Below, piece after piece: positions 57,185 to 64,000 of a stretch of 64,000 nt of DNA; within the stretch, counting starts at the first letter, position 1; every line of letters begins with the position of its first letter. Under the pieces are notes generated by a model that was not told where the DNA came from, made no database searches, and saw nothing but the letters and a program-made list of their open reading frames with translations. The position numbers were made by a program, and so were the translations under genes. The stretch is from Ancylostoma caninum. Lineage: Eukaryota > Nematoda > Chromadorea > Rhabditida > Ancylostomatidae. The stretch spans positions 2,108,001 through 2,172,000 of the forward strand of contig JBAJFG010000347.1 of the NCBI GenBank assembly GCA_037903475.1, in the 5' to 3' direction.

Positions 57185-60100
57185 ATCACAGATTTAGCTA
57201 TTGCTTTGGGGAGTCATCTTCTTGTTTTTGACGGTTATGGGCTTTTTCACTTAATTTCTGACACCCTTCCGCTCTCTCCTTCCGAGGAATGTTCCTTGTC
57301 CCCTCGGATTCTGATTCCAGGAACTCGCATAAACACATGGGCCATTAGACACCTCGCTCGTGCGTCATAGCAGATTTTCCTCTGGTTTCCTTTTCAGTTT
57401 TTTTTTTCGGATTGCGCTCACATGTGTCTTTTATGGATAGTGAGTCACGTTTTTACTAATGTGACAGGTGTCCATGGAATTCCTTGGTCGCAAAAATATA
57501 TCTAGCGCAACTTCATATTAATAGCAGGTACCCTCCTTTATTTACACATTTTATATCTTTATTTTTCTAAATCGTATCTATTAATTACTCCTACAACTTT
57601 TTTTTTACCGGAGCGTTTTAACTTCTCCAGAATGTTATGAAGGAATGGGGGATCCCTCCTTGTCGGATGCTGATTCCACGCATATTACTCGGATCACCTT
57701 CTTATCCGTTGCTTTGCAAAGGACTTTTGCCCATCGCATAGATATTCTATTGTGAAATTTCATTCATTTTCCATTTTCTCCCAAATTTGGGCTGCATTAA
57801 GTATGTTAGAAGTTTGCACGATTTTTAAGCAAGGGAAACTTGTTGCACATTCGGCGTCAGCCACAGTACTCTCATTTCCTAGGCCAAGTCAATGATCGTA
57901 ATACTGCGAATTTCGTGTCTGCTTGTGATAAACACACGTAATTTTCCCGTTCTCGTAGACAGGCAGCTGATTTCTTTCCAGGAACAGCTGATCTTCGCTG
58001 AATTATTTCATAGAACATGGGCATGCAAAGGTGCATGCGAACTCAATCTGCCATATTCTTTGAAATTTCTGCTTGAGCTGTGCATGTGTATGAAAAAGAA
58101 CTTATCAGTCATAGGAGTGGAACAACCTAGGGTTTTGCCGTATTTGGGATATATGTGCCTTTCTTGGAATGTTCGAAAAAAAAACATAAATGCTTGCTGG
58201 CTAAACATAGCACAGTATATACTTACAGGTTGACATTAGATAACAGCACAATGGTGCGTAAGACACGTAAGTCTGTTTAAAAAAACGTCAAAAAGCAACA
58301 TTATAACTAATACTACAAAGAACTACCACAACTGTATCGGAAACTGGCGTTATTTCCTGCCATTTTCAATTTCATCTCCTATCGATCAAACTCTCATTCT
58401 TGCTAATCGTCTATGATGTCTTGTCTTCGCTCTTCTTAGCGAAGGCTATTTCTCGACGCGCTTTGAATTGCGATGGACTCATCATGCTCGTTTAATGCTC
58501 TCAAGCCCACACTAAGCATCTCATAATGCGTCACCATCGCGGAAAAATCGCAGCCTCATAAATAGACTTCAACGTAAACGCACTTTTGTGTGAGATAAGG
58601 GGTCCAATCATTGGAAATTGAGGATCTTTTTTTTTATGATAGCTTCCACTCCCACTAATATACGTAATTGAGAGTACTTTAACAATATACTACGGGTTGA
58701 TTTGTTGAACTTTCTTCTGCCGAACCGGGTTGCTATGATGGAACTTTATTGAATGACCCAACGTTTGGGCACCGTCGGAGCCTGAAAATGGCTCCAGCTT
58801 TGGTTCTGCAGGAAAAAAATTCGACAAATCAACTGAAAATGTCCGTGTTCGAAGATGGTCGAATACGGGTTTAAGCATTGAGAGGCACAGCGCTGCTCAT
58901 GAACGCATCGGCAAATACTCGAGAAAACTTGGTATGTAAAGTGGACAGAGATATCGCGCAGAATTCCCAATGCAGCTTTGCAGCTACCTTCAGCTTGCTT
59001 CTATAATACTTAACTTTTAATTACTTCTACTAATTCTATATTATTCTAACGGCCCCACTAAGAGTAGGATGAATAGATGAGTTTTACTTAAATAGCTTTC
59101 AACCAATAAGGTCCTTCTTACCATACTGATGAGTTTCCGGGAGGACCTTATTCTTTTAACCTAATTACCCGTATACATATGGTTAGGGAAAGAAACGGGC
59201 AATTAGGTAACCATTCTTACAATTTTCTCTCACTTTTTCGCTTTTGAACTAAAATTACTAATTTTATTAGTTGGTTGTTCACGAGTACTTAACATTTTTG
59301 CAGACTGCTGCTCGAAGAAATTATTTAGCGGTGAACCTTTGCGGTGGGCGTGATTAACTGAATTTCAGATGCTTTTTGAAAACCTCTCGAAAAATTCCAG
59401 TCATTCATGTCCGCAGTAATAGTAATAATAGCATGTGAGGGCGACAGCAGCTACGAAAACAACTCCTTGGAAAACGACAATTTACTGTGCAGTTGACTCC
59501 GAGTTAAGTGAAGCCGATAGATTTGATCGTTATCTCAAGGTAACTTCATTAATTTCGATTTCTGGAAGATTCTGGAATTTTCGTCGTCGATTGGTGGGTA
59601 GCACGTGGTTCCCGCCATCTGTTTTGAGTAATTTTCTGGAACTCTCCGTCTCGCCGCTACTGACGCTGCTTTGACGATGGCGCTGAGTGTAACATAAGCG
59701 CACGGACACACCACTAGTCACCTGGTGATTTACTTCTGGTTATGACTAGCAGTGTACATATTCTATTGATTTATTGATCGCTACAGATTGATTCGAATGT
59801 TTTGCCGGCTTTGCCGGTTTTTTCTCCTTTTCTTCTCAAGTCGAGCAGTCATCACTTTCATTTTCTTCCTAATTCACGACACCCGCCGCTTCCATTTCTG
59901 TCGGTGATTCCTATTCCTGCTTATTTCGTTCTTTACCTCTCTCTCTATTTTGTGTACCTGGGGTTAGAATGCAACTTCTCATCCTATGTTCTGCTCTGAG
60001 GGCTTGAGAGGAAATTTTCCCTTTTTTTCTGAGACAAACGGGGCGGTGTACCGTTGTGCTCATTAAGGCGGCTTTCTCTCTCACGTCTTTCTCTCTTACG

Positions 60101-62168
60101 TTCTCCTACGTTTTCTCCCTTCTTTTCAAGTCTTTTTTTTTGGAAGTTCTTGTAGACCATTCAGATATGCAATTTCATTCTGTATTTCTACAACTTTATG
60201 ACCTTATATAAAGTGAGCTCTCCTTCAAAATAGTATTTTATCGGAGACAGAGGTTGAAATTTTTATATCCCTTCGTTTCCGTTTCTCTGCTTTTTTTTCC
60301 CAATTTTTCTCCCATCCACCGCTTGCGGTTCACTTTTTCTTGGAAGAGAAAAATTAGCCGAGAAAGTTTTATTTGAGTAATTGAACTCTGAATTTGGAAG
60401 CTATGGAAACTTCGAGACCTGAACAGTTTTTAGAAGCCAGAATGGAAAATACAACTCAACCCGCCAGCTGTTTCCCAATTAATTTCTTGGGACAAGATTT
60501 AAGCATTCTAGATCAATCTTCAAGCTCCCTAGATCATTCTAGATCATAAATCAAGGAACTCTCGCTTTTATAAGTCGATATTTTCTGTTTTTCCTTGTAT
60601 GTAAATGCCGATTTTTGTCGTTTGACGGTTAGCTACTTTCTGAGCACTGTGTGTACCTCGCTATTCAAATTAATATTTGAATCATCCGCAATTCCCGTTG
60701 TTCTACAACTCACGAATTCACAACATTGGTCATTCTGCTCACGAAGCAATTCAACTATCGAAAGCCCGCGGGATTCAAAGCAGAATCGTCAGGCCGTTCG
60801 AACATTCCAAAATCCAAGGTGCTAAAAAGCATGTATGTAGCTTGAATTTTTTTTTGGAACTGTCACTAAACCAAAAAAAAAGTCGGACTGTCACTTCATC
60901 CTTCTAATTAATGATTACCAGAGTTTAATGACCACTCTTTAATTCATCCCTCTAATTAATGATTACCATGGTTTAACGAACACTCTCCGAATGGTCAATT
61001 CTTCCGAACACTTTTTAAATAAGTACATATGTCTCTTGGGAGTGTTCTAGTCTTATGCCTCATGTGTGATGTTTACAGTAATTCTCAGTGCATAGAGGCG
61101 AAAAGAACCACCAATTAATGCAGACTCTTGATCAGTAAATCATCTTTATTGCTCTATTCTCACACCAGCCGTTGCTGTGGTGAACAGTGATTGAATCCTC
61201 AGGTGTTTTCTTACATCAGAATAGATACTGTGCCGTTGAGCACGGCATCGCTGCCTGTTCATTGAATATTGTTAGGGCAGTCTGCATTTGTTTTGACCAG
61301 TGTTGTGTAAAGTACAGTGACCAGAATCCATATTTTCGTTGTTTATTGAGGAATTTTGAAGTAGCTACATATTTACCAAGTAAGGAATTAATTAATTTTG
61401 TATATTTGGTCTCTAACACTGGATAGGAAGCTGTGAGGGGAATTTTCTGCTGAGCCTATCCGGTCAAGGAATGTAGGTTGTGATTTACACCTCAGAATCG
61501 AGAATTCAAGTCCTTTATATAATACTTTACCATTTTGAAAACTACCTCTACCATTGTGGATGTACCATTGTTCTTCAAATAAATAGCTCTATTTGTCTCC
61601 AGACGATATGTGCTGCACGCGATTTCCATCCATTTCTCCAGAAAAACTCTAGGAATGATGCAGGAAACAAGTGAATCTTGTTTTCGTGCATATGCTAATT
61701 CTTTTCAATGAGAACAATCACTCATAATTTTCGTACTGTGGGAAATTCATATTGAGCTCATTCGAATGGTTATTTATAGCGGCAATGTGCATTTGAAAGA
61801 TTGTTTTCTATAGCCAAATAGTCTCTCTTCACATCTCCTGGTTTCCCCTCACGAAAGGTTCCTTGAACATTTATGTGGTAGCTTCAGTATGCAGCAAGAT
61901 CGTAGAATTATTCGAAACATGATGACCTTTTTCCAGAGCTTTCGGAAGTTGTAGGTTTTTTGGACAAATTTCATATATCTGAATAAATAGCTTACTATGA
62001 AGGTAAATATGAAGGCAACAGAATTGAAATATAATAATTCACCACTTATGAAACAAATAAAATAATATCAGTTAACATTCAAGAGTTCTGGTGGGGGTAT
62101 CATGAATCTATTTCCATTTTTCCGTGACTCTTCGTAGGTTCCACCTTTCAGCATTTTTTCCATTTCAG
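57185..62168. other. Intron or intergenic DNA
   Basis: It includes a 113-codon plus frame at 57892-58233 and an exon-like stretch at 59432-59527 with an acceptor and two possible donors; neither can be tied to a gene. Long T- and pyrimidine-rich runs dominate 59900-60360. Confidence 0.4.
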
Positions 62169-62351
62169 CAGGTCGTCGACTTTTTGAGTGTGGACATCAC
62201 GAGAATACATCGGGCGCCTGAGAATTGTTTTCCAGAAATTCTTCCCACTTCCCCTGCTTATTTTCCATTCTCCAGAGATGAATCAATGCGCATCTGTTGG
62301 AATGCATCTGCCAAAATAATTGAATCGCCACGAAAACGCGGTTCTTATTGA
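62169..62351 (+). CDS. Candidate terminal exon of an unrecognised gene (60 residues)
   Basis: A strong acceptor (TTTCCATTTCAG) opens a frame in phase 0 to TGA at 62349-62351. Residues: QVVDFLSVDITRIHRAPENC, then FPEILPTSPAYFPFSRDES and a basic end (SPRKRGSY). Composition looks coding; no family is recognised, and the preceding exon is unknown. Confidence 0.3.
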   Translation, partial: QVVDFLSVDITRIHRAPENCFPEILPTSPAYFPFSRDESMRICWNASAKIIESPRKRGSY

Positions 62352-62674
62352 TCTTAGTCACATTAATTGAAACCCCACAAAGAGCGTTTTTCGGCGAAAA
62401 TCAAGCTGTTGTAGTTTCAAATGCGTCATCTGCAATCGCACACAATGTCAACGGTATTCTTATGCTGATAGGTGATGTCATAGCCAACCGCAGTTCGGTC
62501 GCGCGTTTGCTTGACCGGTTCCTTCATCGCAGCTGTGGATATCGGGCTGCTGGTCGTAATTTCGCGAGTTATGCAATGTATTCAGCTCGACTCGACTTAG
62601 ATTGCGTACATATCCCGTCGCGGGGGGAGGGATGATGGCTGCGGACAGGGGGATGTTCACGTGTATGTGTGTAG

Positions 62675-62803
62675 ATGAGCGACGACGGCGACGACGACGA
62701 CGAACCCACCCCACAGCTAACCGCCGACCGGTTTCGCCTCAGCGACCACATAGTTGGCGCCAACTCTGCCCCGACACTAACTATCTACTCATCGATTACT
62801 TAA
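62675..62803 (+). CDS. Candidate short acidic ORF or first exon in a GC-rich region
   Basis: ATG at 62675 opens MSDDGDDDDEPTPQLTADRF and continues to TAA at 62801-62803 (42 residues). The surrounding 62440-62830 is GC- and CpG-rich against AT-rich flanks, as at a promoter. The aspartate run comes from a GAC repeat (62681-62703). Donor-like GT sites inside (ATAGTTGGC) are weak. Confidence 0.25.
   Translation: MSDDGDDDDEPTPQLTADRFRLSDHIVGANSAPTLTIYSSIT
62752..62765. promoter_or_regulatory. Perfect 14-bp palindrome with E2F-like core
   Basis: AGTTGGCGCCAACT is self-complementary. TTGGCGCC resembles the E2F/DP consensus, and TTGGC/GCCAA half-sites also fit NF-I. It lies in the GC-rich block near the right end. 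Confidence 0.4.
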
Positions 62804-64000
62804 GTAGCTAAGCCCAGCGTCGACGTCAGTGGGATAACTATCGATTTTTCCGTGTTTTCTCGGATATCCTTAAAATGTCCCCTGGGCCGCATTCATATTC
62901 ATGCTGCATCTGCGCGTAAATAATGGCCCGCGTTGAGAACTGGGCCACGCCCAGTTTAGCGGGGCATTTTGAGGGGCATTTTGAGGGACGTTTAGTCAAT
63001 ATACCCTCGTTTTTCTTGGAATTTACCACTTGGTCTCCTTTTTACCATTTTTAAGCGATACCGTTCAAGATATGTAGTTATACGGTTCGTGATTCCTTGC
63101 CTTGATCCAGTCGTTTTAGGTCTTCTTTATTCCACTTTATGACTTTGAAGCCTATTTATTTACTTCTCTCTTTATTTATGTACTTGTTTTGAATGCCACG
63201 AACCGCGCTAACAAATATTGTACTGAAATCAGCAAACGAGTTGAAAAGGAGAGGAGATAAAGAAAACATAGCATAAGGATTGAAATTAAAGAACCTCTAT
63301 CCTCCTCTTTGTCTTCAACCTACTCATTTTCACTTTTTTCTGCGTTTTGCGATATCTTTTCTCTTTTTCTCTGTTTTTGCTTAACCTCACTATCAGGGTT
63401 ATGTACCCTAAATTACGTAGTCTATAAGCCGTTGGCTGTTTGCACCTAAAAGGGCTAAAAATGCTCATAATGTTTAGTGGCATAAAACAATCCTAACACG
63501 CGTACGATCAGTAATTTAATTTTTGTCCAGTGTAGACTTTTTTCTACATTTAAAAATAACTATTTTTTCATCTCTTTACTGCTCCTTAACTTACCTATCG
63601 AAGTTCCACATTCTTTATTCAATTTTAAGCATTTCCCCCTCCGCAACCCCTTAATACAGACCCTCATAGCCTTTATCAAGCAGAAAATCTTTCTATAGTG
63701 CTCTACTTATTTATTTTCCTCTCGGATTCCATTTCCGTTCTCCTAAATGCACTATAAATCCTTGCTATCTTCCACTGGGTATTTCCGTTTGTCTGGTGAT
63801 GTTGATTTCCGGTGCGAGAGAGCTTGGATATGTGTACGTTCATTATTTCCGATTGGTTGTCAGGGCCTCGATCCCGTTTCTGGTGTACGTTGTTGAGTTA
63901 TTCAGTAGCGTTTTATGCATTTCTGATGTTGCTACATCTCATTCATCGTAGCCTCCACCCTCTCCCAAAAATGGCACGTTTTGGCGAAATCGGTAGGATT
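62804..64000. other. Right-edge intergenic or intron DNA
   Basis: A short tandem GCATTTTGAGG pair lies near 62965-62990. No exon is supported. Confidence 0.45.

Noticed and set aside
57892..58233. A 113-residue plus-strand gene
   Set aside because: Its composition resembles translated AT-rich DNA (many L, I, C, N), with no domain or regulatory support.
1..64000. CRISPR arrays, operons or ribosomal RNA genes
   Set aside because: No regularly spaced repeats or rRNA signatures were seen; the DNA is eukaryotic with spliceosomal introns.

Overview
The window is eukaryotic nuclear DNA from a nematode, most likely a clade V strongylid (hookworm-like) species. The evidence is short conserved exons split by GT-AG introns with TTTCAG-type acceptors, a 20-nt exact match to the nematode spliced leader SL1, and many short Tc1/mariner-, hAT- and BEL/Pao-type elements. 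The DNA is AT-rich and gene-poor. Most open frames over 60 codons are chance frames in intron or intergenic DNA and are not annotated.

Layout. Positions 1-1286 hold a compact BEL/Pao-like retroelement on the minus strand: identical terminal repeats, a gag-like zinc-knuckle ORF, and a primer-binding region that copies an entire tRNA-Gly including CCA. Positions 3118-5179 (minus) hold eight exons of mitochondrial succinyl-CoA ligase alpha subunit; only the transit-peptide exon is unplaced. Positions 11412-13129 (plus) hold a complete seven-exon TXNDC15-like membrane thioredoxin-fold gene of 269 codons. Positions 19651-19974 (minus) hold a coding-looking single-exon orphan. From 21443 (plus), three exons with matching phase (21443-21560, 26075-26146, 26656-26763) encode the acidic, probably disordered N-terminus of an unrecognised protein with multi-kilobase introns. 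Further isolated exon-like pieces lie at 35467, 47725, 54755, 62169 and 62675 (plus) and 37208-37483 (minus). Their assignment to genes is open; some may be alternative first exons of a large gene running off the right edge.

The rest is intron or intergenic DNA with many hairpin and terminal-inverted-repeat elements: a mariner-like element with TA duplication (50737-52012), a Tc1-like element with TA duplication (18112-18966), a hAT-like MITE with 8-bp duplication (39228-39471), a four-copy MITE family, an inverted pair of tRNA-derived SINE-like repeats (23549-24679), and a probable retrocopy of an SL1 trans-spliced mRNA (about 42835-43354, minus).

The recognised genes do not form a pathway. 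The ligase is a TCA-cycle enzyme. The TXNDC15-like protein belongs to a family linked to cilia and membranes. The most unusual object is the retroelement at the left edge, where a full-length tRNA copy sits at the primer-binding site with a change at the position of the conserved methylated A58.
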